From the NCBI GenBank assembly GCA_964432875.1, contig CAYSPJ010000054.1, positions 1 to 32,340 of the forward strand: a stretch of 32,340 nucleotides of DNA, given 5' to 3'. The position numbers and the translations under genes are program-made. This DNA is from JACJYE01 sp964432875 (GTDB lineage: Bacteria > Bacteroidota > Bacteroidia > Chitinophagales > Saprospiraceae). Positions 22,462-30,423 of the stretch are shown one piece after another. The notes beneath the pieces were generated by a model that saw only the letters and a program-made list of their open reading frames with translations, made no database searches and had not been told where the DNA came from. Positions within the stretch are counted from its first letter, which is position 1. Every line of letters begins with the position of its first letter.

Positions 22462-23122
22462 CAACGCAGTGCTCAAGCGCTTCGCGCGCCAGGAGCAAAA
22501 ACGCAAAGTTGGCGGAACTCCCCAGCGGCGTTACTTCTTGATTGTCTGCGAAGGCGAAAAAACTGAGCCGAACTACTTCAGAGCAATCCGGAGCGAGCTC
22601 CCGCGCGGGGTCATGGAGTTCATTGATATTGAGGGCGAGGGCAAGAATACGCTCACCTTGATCGAAGAAACAGCCAAAATCAGAGCGAGCAAGGAAACGC
22701 TCAACGCCAGGGCGTTTGACCAGACCTGGGCCGTGTTTGACCGAGATAGCTTCCCTGAACAGCATTTCAATAATGCCATCAATAAAGGCGAAGGGCTAAA
22801 ACAGCAAATCCGCTGCGCTTGGACCAATGAGGCATTTGAGCTTTGGTTTCTGCTTCATTTGGAGTTCATCAATGTTCCGATAACCAGAGAAGGCTACAAG
22901 CCTCGCATCGAAAATTGGCTGGCGAAGAAAATGGGAAAGCCATTCAAATACGAAAAAAACCGGACAGACTTGTATCAAATACTGCGTGAATATGGCAATG
23001 AGGATCAAGCGATTGCTTGGGCGAAACTGCTAGAGCAGCAGTTCCATGATCGCGAGTTTGCCAACCACAACCCCTGCACCAAAGTCCACCATCTGGTAAT
23101 CGAACTAAATAAACTGAAATGA
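22439..23122 (+). CDS. rloB: RloB/AbiLii-like TOPRIM-type effector
   Basis: A 227-residue RloB-family protein (Pfam RloB). The first strand ends IVCEGEKTEPNYF (about 35-47), supplying the acidic residue expected in a TOPRIM-like fold. VFDRDSF (99-105) gives the D-x-D pair, and NEAFELWFLLH (130-140) is the conserved third block of the family. These make a metal-dependent nuclease plausible, though activity has not been proved from sequence. The start at 22439 gives the basic N-terminus MARKIKVDNAVLKRF typical of the family. It overlaps rloA by 23 bp, and its stop overlaps the next gene's start in ATGA, so all three genes are likely to be translated in coupled fashion. Confidence 0.85.
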   Translation: MARKIKVDNAVLKRFARQEQKRKVGGTPQRRYFLIVCEGEKTEPNYFRAIRSELPRGVMEFIDIEGEGKNTLTLIEETAKIRASKETLNARAFDQTWAVFDRDSFPEQHFNNAINKGEGLKQQIRCAWTNEAFELWFLLHLEFINVPITREGYKPRIENWLAKKMGKPFKYEKNRTDLYQILREYGNEDQAIAWAKLLEQQFHDREFANHNPCTKVHHLVIELNKLK

Positions 23123-24657
23123 ACAAACTCCCGCTTACCCTCCTCGCCACCCTCCTGGCCTGGTCCTTATCCGCCCAATTGAGTCCGGATTTACAAAAAA
23201 TCCAAGCCTACTACGCTGCCAATGAGCACCAGCTCCTGAGCGAGTACTTCGAGTTTCTGGCCCTGCCCAATACCGTCAACGACCGGGAGGAACTGGAGCA
23301 GAACGCGGCTTTTATCTTGGGCATGATGGAAAAGCGCGGCATCGCAGGGCGCTTGCTGTACGATGAGCCAGGCACCTGCGTACCCGCCGTGTATGGCGAG
23401 GTGCTGCGGCCCGGCGCCAAGGCGACCATCATCTTCTACGCCCACTACGATGGGCAGCCCGTCAACCCCATCAATTGGGCCAGCGGGCTGCACCCCTTCA
23501 AGCCGCAGTTGCTTTCCGACCGCCTGGACCGGGGCGGGGAGTTCCTGGATTTTCCTGCGCCTGGCACACCCTTCGATCCCAATTGGCGCATCTACGGCCG
23601 CGCTGCTGCCGATGACAAGGCGGGCATCTTCACCATCCTCAATGCGTACGACGCCATCGCCCGAGCGGGCTTGCAACCAGAAATCAACATCAAGTTTTTC
23701 TTCGAGGGCGAGGAGGAATATGGCTCGGTCAACCTCGAAGGCATCCTGCAGCACAACCGGGACTTACTCCAGAGCGACCTGTGGATCATCTGCGACGGGC
23801 CGATGCCCGCGTCGGGGCAAAAGCAGATCACCTTCGGCGTGCGGGGCGACGTGAACATGCACCTGACCGTGTTCGGCGCCACCCGCCCGTTGCACAGCGG
23901 CAACTACGGCAACTGGGCGCCCAACCCCGCCCACAAGCTGGCCCGCCTGCTAGCCAGCATGAAAGACGACGAAGGCCAGGTGCTCATCGAGGGCTTCTAC
24001 GATGATGTGGTGCCCCTCACGCCCGCCGAGCGGGCCGCCCTGGCCGCCATCGAAGACCCCGGGCCGGCCATGCAGCGGGAATTGGGCTTCGCTGCCAAAG
24101 AACACCCGGATTTGAGCTTCCTGGAAAGCATCACCTCCCAGCCCACCCTCAACATCAACGGCATGTCGGCCGCCAACGTGGGCCGGCTGGCCAGCAATAT
24201 CATCCCCACCACCGCCTCCGCGACGCTGGATCTTCGCCTGGTGAAGGGCAACGATGTGGAAAGGCAGGTCGAGAAGGTGCTGGCTCACATCCGCAGCAAG
24301 GGCTACCACATCGTGCGGTACGAACCGACGGACGAAGAGCGGGCCCAACACCCCAACCTGATTTTCGTCAACGTGGGCAAAGGCTACAACGCCCAGCGCA
24401 CGCCGATGGAGCTGCCCATCGCCCAGAAAGTCATCTCCGCCGTGCAGCGTTCGACGGCCCAACCAGTGGTGCTCATGCCTTCCGCTGGCGGCAGCCTCCC
24501 GCTCTACCTGTTCGAGCAGGTGCTGGAAACTTATCCCCTCTCCGTCCCCGTGGTGAACTACGACAACAACCAGCACGGCGAAAACGAAAACCTGCTGCTG
24601 GGCCGCTTAGCGGAGGGGATGCTGACGGTGGGGGCGGTGATGTTGCAGGGGTATTGA
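23119..24657 (+). CDS. M20-family metallopeptidase (dipeptidase/deacylase), exported
   Basis: A 512-residue M20/M25/M40 peptidase with signal peptide MNKLPLTLLATLLAWSLSAQ, so probably periplasmic. The di-zinc site is visible: HYDGQP (109-114), the bridging Asp in AAADDKAG (162-169) and the catalytic Glu pair in EGEEEYG (196-202). Later come the dimer-domain region TRPLHSGNYGNW and a C-terminal His in NQHGENENL. It cleaves small peptides or N-acyl amino acids; the substrate is unknown. Its ATG overlaps the rloB stop by ATGA, yet it is much richer in GC (23341-23400 is 65%) than rloAB. It therefore looks like a resident gene onto which the defence pair was joined. Confidence 0.92.
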   Translation: MNKLPLTLLATLLAWSLSAQLSPDLQKIQAYYAANEHQLLSEYFEFLALPNTVNDREELEQNAAFILGMMEKRGIAGRLLYDEPGTCVPAVYGEVLRPGAKATIIFYAHYDGQPVNPINWASGLHPFKPQLLSDRLDRGGEFLDFPAPGTPFDPNWRIYGRAAADDKAGIFTILNAYDAIARAGLQPEINIKFFFEGEEEYGSVNLEGILQHNRDLLQSDLWIICDGPMPASGQKQITFGVRGDVNMHLTVFGATRPLHSGNYGNWAPNPAHKLARLLASMKDDEGQVLIEGFYDDVVPLTPAERAALAAIEDPGPAMQRELGFAAKEHPDLSFLESITSQPTLNINGMSAANVGRLASNIIPTTASATLDLRLVKGNDVERQVEKVLAHIRSKGYHIVRYEPTDEERAQHPNLIFVNVGKGYNAQRTPMELPIAQKVISAVQRSTAQPVVLMPSAGGSLPLYLFEQVLETYPLSVPVVNYDNNQHGENENLLLGRLAEGMLTVGAVMLQGY

Positions 24658-24735
24658 GGGCAGAGCGCTTGGTGCGGTGAGCTGATGAGCATAGGGGGCA
24701 AGCAGAGAGATTAGAAGAATAACGACCTAAAAAAC

Positions 24736-24764
24736 TCAGGTTTGCCTGATTTTCGCTATTTTTG
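24736..24764 (+). promoter_or_regulatory. Promoter region of the Septu-like operon
   Basis: TATTTTTG (24757-24764) matches TAnnTTTG and lies 21 bp before the ptuA-like ATG, implying a leader of about 15 nt. Just upstream is a 5-bp dyad TCAGG-TTTG-CCTGA (24736-24749), followed by four T. This could be a short terminator for the M20 gene or an operator. Confidence 0.4.
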
Positions 24765-24785
24765 AAGCAGAAAAGCAATTGCAAA

Positions 24786-26054
24786 ATGTATCTGAAGCAC
24801 GTAGAAATCCGCAACATTCGCAGCATCGAGCACCTGGTGATGGAGTTTCCAGAGCCAGCAGGCTGGCACGTGCTTATTGGGGATAACGGGGCGGGGAAAT
24901 CTTCCATTTTGCAAGCCATCGCGCTGGCGCTCATGGGGCCCAAGGAAGCCCTTTCGCTGCGCTTGCAATTGCAGAAATATCTGCGGGGCGATAGCGAGAA
25001 AGCTGGCGTAAAGCTCAGGTTGTCCGCTGAAAAAGCCCATGATGCACCATACGAGTATCTTGCTTTCTTTCCGTCTTCTCTCGAGATAACAAAATCCGGC
25101 AACACTAAGGGCAATGGCAAAGCAGTCGTTGCCGAAGGCTTTAGCCATGTAGCGGAAACCCTATTGTCTGGAAAAGCGGTCGGTTGGTTCTCTGCTTCCT
25201 TTGGTCCCTTCCGCCGCTTTACAGGAGGAAGCGAAGATTGGGAAAGGGTTTACAAATCCAACCCGATTGCGGGTGCCCATCTGTCCGTATTCGGAGAGGA
25301 TGTCGCGCTCACGGAAAGCTTGGAATGGCTGCGGCAGCTCAACTACAAAAAGCTCGAAGGTGATCTGGAGGCCGAGCGCTTGCTCAATGGATTGATCGCG
25401 TTCATCAACGAAGGCAAGCTCTTGCCTCAGCAGGCCAACATCACTGGCGTCTCTTCGGCGGGCGTACAGATTGCCGATGGCAATGGCTTCCGGGTTGACA
25501 TCACCGAGATGAGCGATGGCTTCCGCTCTATCCTCAGTCTGACCTTCGAGTTGTTGCGGCAAATGGTCTTGGCTTATGGCGCTGACGCGGTGCTCCAAAG
25601 CATCGAAAAAGGCGACTTCCGCATTCCCCTATCGGGCGTCGTGATGGTGGATGAGATAGACGCCCATCTGCATCCGACCTGGCAGGCCCGCATCGGGCAA
25701 TGGTTCACGCATTATTTTCCCAATCTTCAGTTTATTGTCACTACCCATAGCCCTATTGTATGCCGGGCAGCGGAAAAAGGCTCGGTCTGGCGCTTGGCGG
25801 CACCGGGCAGCGACCGTCGTTCATACAAAGTGAAGGGCACAGAGCTGAAACGGCTCATCTACGGCAACATCCTGGAAGCTTATGGCACCGAGCTTTTTGG
25901 AGAAAACACCACCAGTTCGCCGCAAACTACTGCCATGCTGGAACAGCTTGCTCAACTCAACAAAAAGTCTATACTGGGCACCCTCTCCCCCGAAGAAAAA
26001 GCACAGCGGGATGAGCTGATCTCGATTCTGCCAACCAAACAAGGGGTGGAATGA
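24786..26054 (+). CDS. ptuA: Septu-like (PtuA) ABC-type ATPase
   Basis: A 422-residue ATPase. Walker A is GDNGAGKS (32-39), the ABC signature equivalent is EMSDGFRS (241-248), Walker B is VVMVDEID (285-292) and the switch His is in TTHSP (319-323). Between Walker A and the signature lies a helical insertion, as in SMC/RecF-like ATPases. It is directly followed by an HNH nuclease gene in an ATGA overlap, which is the gene order of Septu phage defence, where PtuA holds or controls the nuclease PtuB. No reverse transcriptase or retron RNA is adjacent, arguing against a retron-linked version. The start at 24786 leaves a 15-nt leader; an in-frame TTG at 24762 falls within the -7 box. Confidence 0.82.
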   Translation: MYLKHVEIRNIRSIEHLVMEFPEPAGWHVLIGDNGAGKSSILQAIALALMGPKEALSLRLQLQKYLRGDSEKAGVKLRLSAEKAHDAPYEYLAFFPSSLEITKSGNTKGNGKAVVAEGFSHVAETLLSGKAVGWFSASFGPFRRFTGGSEDWERVYKSNPIAGAHLSVFGEDVALTESLEWLRQLNYKKLEGDLEAERLLNGLIAFINEGKLLPQQANITGVSSAGVQIADGNGFRVDITEMSDGFRSILSLTFELLRQMVLAYGADAVLQSIEKGDFRIPLSGVVMVDEIDAHLHPTWQARIGQWFTHYFPNLQFIVTTHSPIVCRAAEKGSVWRLAAPGSDRRSYKVKGTELKRLIYGNILEAYGTELFGENTTSSPQTTAMLEQLAQLNKKSILGTLSPEEKAQRDELISILPTKQGVE

Positions 26055-26860
26055 TTGCATTGGAAAACAGGTCTCTGCCTGACCGTACGACTGCAGCCTT
26101 GGCTGGCTTTCAGCGCGAAATAGATGTGCAGCCGAGCTATCCAGGCCAAGTCGCCGAAGCCAAGCGCATCTGGCCCCTCCGCCGGAGAAACGCCCCTTTC
26201 GCCGAAGTCAGAGCCACGCTCTCGCAAATGTGCTCCGGCGCGCGTCGCTGCTGCTATTGCGAGGACTCTATGGCGGACGAGATCGAACACATCTGGCCCA
26301 AGGACTTCTATCCAAATCGGACTTTTGTTTGGGAAAACTACCTCTATGCCTGTGGCCCCTGTAACGGTCCTAAAGGCAACAAATTCGCCCTCTTCACCGC
26401 TTCTCTGGCCAATGATTTTTTAGTGCTTGAGCATCCGGGCAATCAAACATCAATACCTCCACCGCCAGGCGATCCTGTTTTCATCAATCCACGTCAGGAG
26501 GATCCGCTGAATCTACTTTGGCTAGATGTCAAAGACTCGTTCGTCTTCACACCGCTGGATAACGATACGGCCTCCATAGCACACCGAAGGGCAAGATACA
26601 CCATTGATGTGCTCAAGCTCAATACTCGTGACGATTTGGTGACTGCTCGTAGAAAAGCTTATGGAAATTATCGTGCAAGGCTGCGTGAGTACATCAGCCA
26701 AAGGGACAACGGAGCGAGCCAAGCGGAACTCGCCGTTTTAATTTCTAGCATCCAATCTGAACACCATCCCACCGTATGGAGAGAGATGCAAAGGCAGCAA
26801 GCGGGTATTACTGAACTAGCAGAACTGTTCGCTCAAGCGGCAGAGGCGCTGGCATGGTAA
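26051..26860 (+). CDS. ptuB: Septu-like (PtuB) HNH endonuclease
   Basis: A 269-residue HNH nuclease with a structural zinc site. CxxC at 67-70 (CCYC) and CxxC at 101-104 (CGPC) frame the beta-beta-alpha core, with DEIEHIWPK (76-84, catalytic His80) and Asn96. CNGPKGNK (104-111) completes the NxxKxN end of the motif. The C-terminal 120 residues are helical and may bind the ATPase. It should cut DNA or possibly RNA during infection, under control of the PtuA-like partner. It starts in an ATGA overlap with that gene, fixing both the start and the operon. 42 bp past its stop lies the convergent end of the lipoprotein gene at 26903. Confidence 0.83.
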   Translation: MIALENRSLPDRTTAALAGFQREIDVQPSYPGQVAEAKRIWPLRRRNAPFAEVRATLSQMCSGARRCCYCEDSMADEIEHIWPKDFYPNRTFVWENYLYACGPCNGPKGNKFALFTASLANDFLVLEHPGNQTSIPPPPGDPVFINPRQEDPLNLLWLDVKDSFVFTPLDNDTASIAHRRARYTIDVLKLNTRDDLVTARRKAYGNYRARLREYISQRDNGASQAELAVLISSIQSEHHPTVWREMQRQQAGITELAELFAQAAEALAW

Positions 26861-26902
26861 ATGGCTGCCCGTTTTTTGCCCCCAGAAGTAACCTCCACAT
26901 AT

Positions 26903-27310
26903 CTACCACCCTATACTCACCCGCAGCGAATCCGCATCCAGCATTTCAATGGTCAAAACGAAACTTTGGTTATCGCGCTCGACATCTATGATGTTGGAGC
27001 TACCCGGCCGGCGCTGCCAGCTTCCTTCCCTCCACTCAGAAGGCATGGCAGGCGGAGTGCCGCACCAGTTCCAGAAAAATTCGCCAAAGCGATCCGGAGG
27101 CAGGAAACGCAGCATTTGGCTTTTTTCAGCATCGCTCAGGTCGCCTTCTCCGGGTACGCGGGCGTAGGTCAGGGTTTGATTGGGGCCGTAGTAGGCCATT
27201 TGCCAATAGCCAAGCAGGAGGTCATTATCAATAGGGTTTTCGGTGGCCGGCTTTTGGCAGGCGCTCGCTGCGAGCAGTAGCATCGAGGCAAAGAACAGGT
27301 GTTTTTTCAT
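26903..27310 (-). CDS. Small lipoprotein, function unknown
   Basis: A 135-residue lipoprotein. MKKHLFFASMLLLAASACQKP has a lipobox with Cys18. The mature part begins with LLLGYWQMAYYGPNQT, a W-containing strand like that of lipocalin-type lipoproteins of Bacteroidota. It contains WNWCGTPPAMPSEW and ends in strands FVLTIEMLDADSLRVSIGW. The alternation of strands and the closing 'L-x-x-D-x-L-x-V' pattern suggest a small lipocalin-like barrel, but I cannot assign a family with certainty. The gene is a single minus-strand unit between two plus-strand blocks. Confidence 0.75.
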   Translation of the reverse strand: MKKHLFFASMLLLAASACQKPATENPIDNDLLLGYWQMAYYGPNQTLTYARVPGEGDLSDAEKSQMLRFLPPDRFGEFFWNWCGTPPAMPSEWREGSWQRRPGSSNIIDVERDNQSFVLTIEMLDADSLRVSIGW

Positions 27311-27400
27311 GGCTTTATTTTATAGTTAGGACGGAGCAAACCAGACTTACGTTGGGTACAAGCGCATTTTTGTTGCTAAACCTTGATTTCCTTTTTTGCC

Positions 27401-27408
27401 TATCTTAG
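27401..27408 (+). promoter_or_regulatory. -7-like element for the DapA-family gene
   Basis: TATCTTAG resembles TAnnTTTG with one mismatch and lies 30 bp before the start at 27439. TTG triplets upstream (27373 and 27383) are at non-standard spacings. Confidence 0.3.
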
Positions 27409-27438
27409 CCGCCAAATACGATTAAAACCACCGTTGCC

Positions 27439-28371
27439 ATGCCGAGCTTGACCACTTCCGAAATCCCCCTCCCCGACGGCGTCTTTGCCGCCAGCCTCAC
27501 CCCCATGCGGGCGGACTTGAGCGCCGATCACCATGCCTTGGTTCAGCACTGCCGCTGGTTGCTCCAATCCGGTGCCGATGGCATCGCGCTGCTGGGCACC
27601 ACCGGCGAGGCCAACTCCTTCAGCGTCCAGGAGCGGATGAAACTGATCGAAGCCGTCTTTGAAGGCGGCATCCCCGGCAACCGGCTGATGGTCGGCACGG
27701 GCTGCTGCGCCTTGCCTGACACGCTCGCCCTCACCCGCTTTGCCGTCGAGCAAGGCGCGGGGGGCATCCTGCTGCTGCCGCCTTTTTACTACAAGCCCGT
27801 CAGCGACGAGGGGCTGTACCGCTACTTTAGCAGCCTGATCGAGCAAGTGCAGGACAGCCGCTTGCGGATTTACCTCTACCATTTCCCGAAGCTCAGCGGC
27901 CTGCCCTTTTCTCTTGATTTGACGGCCCGTCTGGCTGCAGCCTTTCCCGGGATCGTCGTCGGCATGAAAGATTCCAGCGGCGATTGGGGCAACATGCAGG
28001 CCCTACTCGAGCGCCTGCCGGGCTTCAAGCTCTACGCCGGCACCGAGCGTTACTTGCTGGACGTGTTGAACATCGGCGGTGCCGGCTGCATCTCTGCCAC
28101 CACCAACCTCACTGCCTCCTGGGCCGCCGAGGTCTTCCGCCACTGGAAAAACGGTGCCGATGCTACCACTGCCCAGGCCAAATTGACGCAGGCCCGGCAG
28201 GTCCTGGAAGCCGGAGGCTTCATCCCCGTGCTCAAGCAGTTGTTCGCCCGCTGGCAGCACAACGAGGCTTGGCTGCACCTGCGCCCGCCGCAATACCCGC
28301 TTGATACAGCGGCCATTGCCGCGATCGAGGAGCAGCTGCAGGCTTTGGGATTGGTGCAGGAGAAAGGGTGA
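27439..28371 (+). CDS. DapA/NanA superfamily aldolase-type lyase or synthase
   Basis: A 310-residue (beta/alpha)8 Schiff-base enzyme of the dihydrodipicolinate synthase/N-acetylneuraminate lyase superfamily. GTTGE at 53-57 binds the pyruvate carboxylate, Tyr147 (in YLYHFP) is the proton-relay position and Lys177 (in GMKDSSGD) forms the Schiff base. The YHFP in place of the YNxP common in true DapA argues for another member of the superfamily, for instance a keto-sugar-acid aldolase. The true substrate cannot be told. It has its own weak promoter, and 96 bp separate it from the radical SAM gene. Confidence 0.88.
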   Translation: MPSLTTSEIPLPDGVFAASLTPMRADLSADHHALVQHCRWLLQSGADGIALLGTTGEANSFSVQERMKLIEAVFEGGIPGNRLMVGTGCCALPDTLALTRFAVEQGAGGILLLPPFYYKPVSDEGLYRYFSSLIEQVQDSRLRIYLYHFPKLSGLPFSLDLTARLAAAFPGIVVGMKDSSGDWGNMQALLERLPGFKLYAGTERYLLDVLNIGGAGCISATTNLTASWAAEVFRHWKNGADATTAQAKLTQARQVLEAGGFIPVLKQLFARWQHNEAWLHLRPPQYPLDTAAIAAIEEQLQALGLVQEKG

Positions 28372-28380
28372 ATTCTGAGT

Positions 28381-28411
28381 AAGCATGGGAATGCTTTCCG
28401 CCTTAGCTTTG
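28381..28411 (+). promoter_or_regulatory. Dyad and -7 element between the DapA-family and radical SAM genes
   Basis: AAGCAT-GGGA-ATGCTT (28381-28396) is a short inverted repeat immediately after the DapA-family stop. TAGCTTTG (28404-28411) is a perfect TAnnTTTG match 56 bp before the radical SAM start at 28468. Together they look like a weak stem ending one unit and a promoter starting the next. Confidence 0.4.
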
Positions 28412-28467
28412 TTTCATAAAATAGGCATTTCAGAAGGGGTGACGTTTTGCTAAACCAAACCTCTGCC

Positions 28468-29559
28468 ATGTACGAAGCAAGTCTGCACGAAACGGCGCTG
28501 CAGGAAGCGCGCTTGTACGAGGCGATAGGCAACGGTGCCGTCCGCTGCAAAGCCTGCAAGCAAGCTTGTGTCATCCAGGAAGGAGAGACTGGCGTCTGCG
28601 GCATCCGGCAGAACCAAGGAGGCAAGTTGTACCTCCTGGCTTATGGGCGGGCGGCGGCAGCCCATATCGACCCCATCGAGAAGAAACCGCTCTATCACTT
28701 CCTGCCGGGTACCGACATCTTTTCCATCGGCACCATCGGCTGCAACTTTGGGTGTAGCTTTTGCCAAAACTGGGACATCTCGCAAGTGAGCCGCACGCTG
28801 CGCGAGCGCTTGAGGAAAGAGCACAACAGCGCCTTGGCTGAGTATGAGATTACCCGCTATGGCTATAAGCTGATGCCAGAGGAGATCGTCCGGCTCTGCG
28901 TGCAGCGGGGTATCCCCTCCATCGCCTACACCTACAATGAACCGGCCATTTTCTTTGAATACCTCTACGATACGGCCGTATTGACCGCGCCGCACGGCAT
29001 CCGCAGCGTGATGGTGAGCAATGGCTATGCATCGACGGCAGCCTTCGATATGCTGGGCGAAAACCTGCACGCCATCAATATCGACTTGAAGGCCTTCCGC
29101 GACGAGTTTTACAAAAAACAGTGTAAAGCGCGGCTGCAGCCCGTACTGGATACCATCCAGGATGTGCACCGCCGGGGCATCTGGCTGGAGTTGACCACAC
29201 TGGTCATCCCTGGCCTGAATGATTCTGTGGAGGAACTGCGCGACATCGCGGGCTTCATCGCCGGGCTAAGCCGGGACATCCCCTGGCACATCTCGGCTTT
29301 TTACCCGGCTTATCAAATGAACCAGGTGCCGCCTACCAGCCGTGCCGCGCTGGTGCGCGCCCATGAAATCGGCCTCGCTGCGGGGCTGCGCTATGTGTAT
29401 GTCGGCAACATCCGCGATGCGCGGCGCGCGGCTACCTACTGCCCGGGCTGCCAACGGCCGCTCATCCGCCGGGAGGGGTTTAGCGCGATAATCGAGCCCG
29501 CCTTCCAAGGGGGCTATTGCATACATTGTCAAACTAAAATATCTGGATTATGGAAGTAA
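28468..29559 (+). CDS. amrS: AmmeMemoRadiSam system radical SAM enzyme
   Basis: A 363-residue radical SAM enzyme of the AmrS type. The 4Fe-4S/SAM motif C-x3-C-x2-C is at Cys92, Cys96 and Cys99 (CNFGCSFC). An N-terminal cysteine cluster (CKACKQAC near 27-34, Cys44) and C-terminal CxxC pairs (YCPGC, YCIHC) probably bind extra metal. AYTYNEPAIFFEY, ALNIDLKAF-like AINIDLKAF and HISAFYP are family marks. The reaction of the AmmeMemoRadiSam set is not known; it always travels with Memo-like and AMMECR1-like proteins. Here it overlaps the Memo-like gene by 10 bp. The start at 28468 (MYEASLHETA) is preferred over an earlier TTG at 28447. Confidence 0.9.
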   Translation: MYEASLHETALQEARLYEAIGNGAVRCKACKQACVIQEGETGVCGIRQNQGGKLYLLAYGRAAAAHIDPIEKKPLYHFLPGTDIFSIGTIGCNFGCSFCQNWDISQVSRTLRERLRKEHNSALAEYEITRYGYKLMPEEIVRLCVQRGIPSIAYTYNEPAIFFEYLYDTAVLTAPHGIRSVMVSNGYASTAAFDMLGENLHAINIDLKAFRDEFYKKQCKARLQPVLDTIQDVHRRGIWLELTTLVIPGLNDSVEELRDIAGFIAGLSRDIPWHISAFYPAYQMNQVPPTSRAALVRAHEIGLAAGLRYVYVGNIRDARRAATYCPGCQRPLIRREGFSAIIEPAFQGGYCIHCQTKISGLWK

Positions 29560-30320
29560 GGACCAGAGAACCCGCCGTAGCTGGCCAATTCTACCCTGCC
29601 GGGAGGAAGCGGCTGGCCCAGACGCTCAAGCGCCTGATTGAAGAAGTCCCTTATCGGGAATTTACAGCCACCCCCAAGGCTTTGATCGTGCCTCATGCCG
29701 GCTACCTGTATTCCGGCGAGGTGGCCGCTCACGGCTTTGCCTTATTGAAGCAAACCGGCAAGCAGTGGAAACGGGTCATCGCCATCGGCCCGGCCCATAC
29801 AGCCGGGGCAGATGAGCTGGCCGGAGATGCGAGCGACTTTTGGAAAACGCCCCTGGGCAAAGTGAAGGCCCTTCACGATGGCTTCCCCGAGCACGGCGAA
29901 GCCCATCGTAGCGAACACAGCCTGGAGGTGGAATTGCCTTTCCTGCAGTACGTATTGGGCGAATTCGAGTGGATGCCGCTCGTAGCTGCTGGGCACATCG
30001 AACCGGAACGCATCGCCAAAGCAGTGCTGAAAAAGCTGGACGACGACACCCTGCTACTGATCAGCTCGGACTTGAGCCACTACTACGACTATGAGCGCGC
30101 CAATTTGCTCGACCACCGCACCATCCGCGCCATCGAGGCGCTGGACATCGAGGAGATGGAGAAAGTGGGCATCGCCTGCGGCAAGGCACCAATCCTCATT
30201 GCCATGCACATCGCCCAGGAGCAGGGCTGGCAGTGCCGCTTGCTGAAGTCCTTAAACTCCGGCGATGTCAGTGGCGACCACAGCAGCGTGGTGGGGTATG
30301 CCAGCCTGGTATTTTTTTGA
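29550..30320 (+). CDS. amrB: AmmeMemoRadiSam system protein B (Memo-like)
   Basis: A 256-residue Memo-family protein, related to extradiol dioxygenases. Likely metal-binding and active-site residues include His49 (in PHAGYLYSG), His83 (in GPAHTAGA), the HSLEVELPFLQ block and SSDLSHYYDY. Near the end come CGKAPI and SGDVSGDHSSVVGY. Length agrees with stand-alone Memo proteins, so the AMMECR1-like protein A is not fused here and is not seen elsewhere in the window. It overlaps the radical SAM gene by 10 bp, indicating co-translation. Function of the system is unresolved. Confidence 0.9.
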   Translation: MEVRTREPAVAGQFYPAGRKRLAQTLKRLIEEVPYREFTATPKALIVPHAGYLYSGEVAAHGFALLKQTGKQWKRVIAIGPAHTAGADELAGDASDFWKTPLGKVKALHDGFPEHGEAHRSEHSLEVELPFLQYVLGEFEWMPLVAAGHIEPERIAKAVLKKLDDDTLLLISSDLSHYYDYERANLLDHRTIRAIEALDIEEMEKVGIACGKAPILIAMHIAQEQGWQCRLLKSLNSGDVSGDHSSVVGYASLVFF

Positions 30321-30423
30321 CCCTAAAGTACAGGGATTGGAAAAAAGGGCTTACTTTGAAGCGCTCAATCTACAACCTAGTTGCGATAACCCCCATTGCA
30401 ACAAACCTTATAAGCGCCTTGGA

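Noticed and set aside
23119..24657. M20 peptidase as a protease effector of the defence island
   Set aside because: It has a signal peptide and the normal exopeptidase active site, and its base composition differs from the defence genes. It is kept only as a linkage finding.
24762..24785. Earlier in-frame start for the PtuA-like gene
   Set aside because: It falls within the -7 promoter box, and the family-like N-terminus begins at 24786.
24786..26860. Retron-type system with Septu effectors
   Set aside because: No reverse transcriptase frame and no msr/msd-like structured RNA are seen beside the ATPase/HNH pair.
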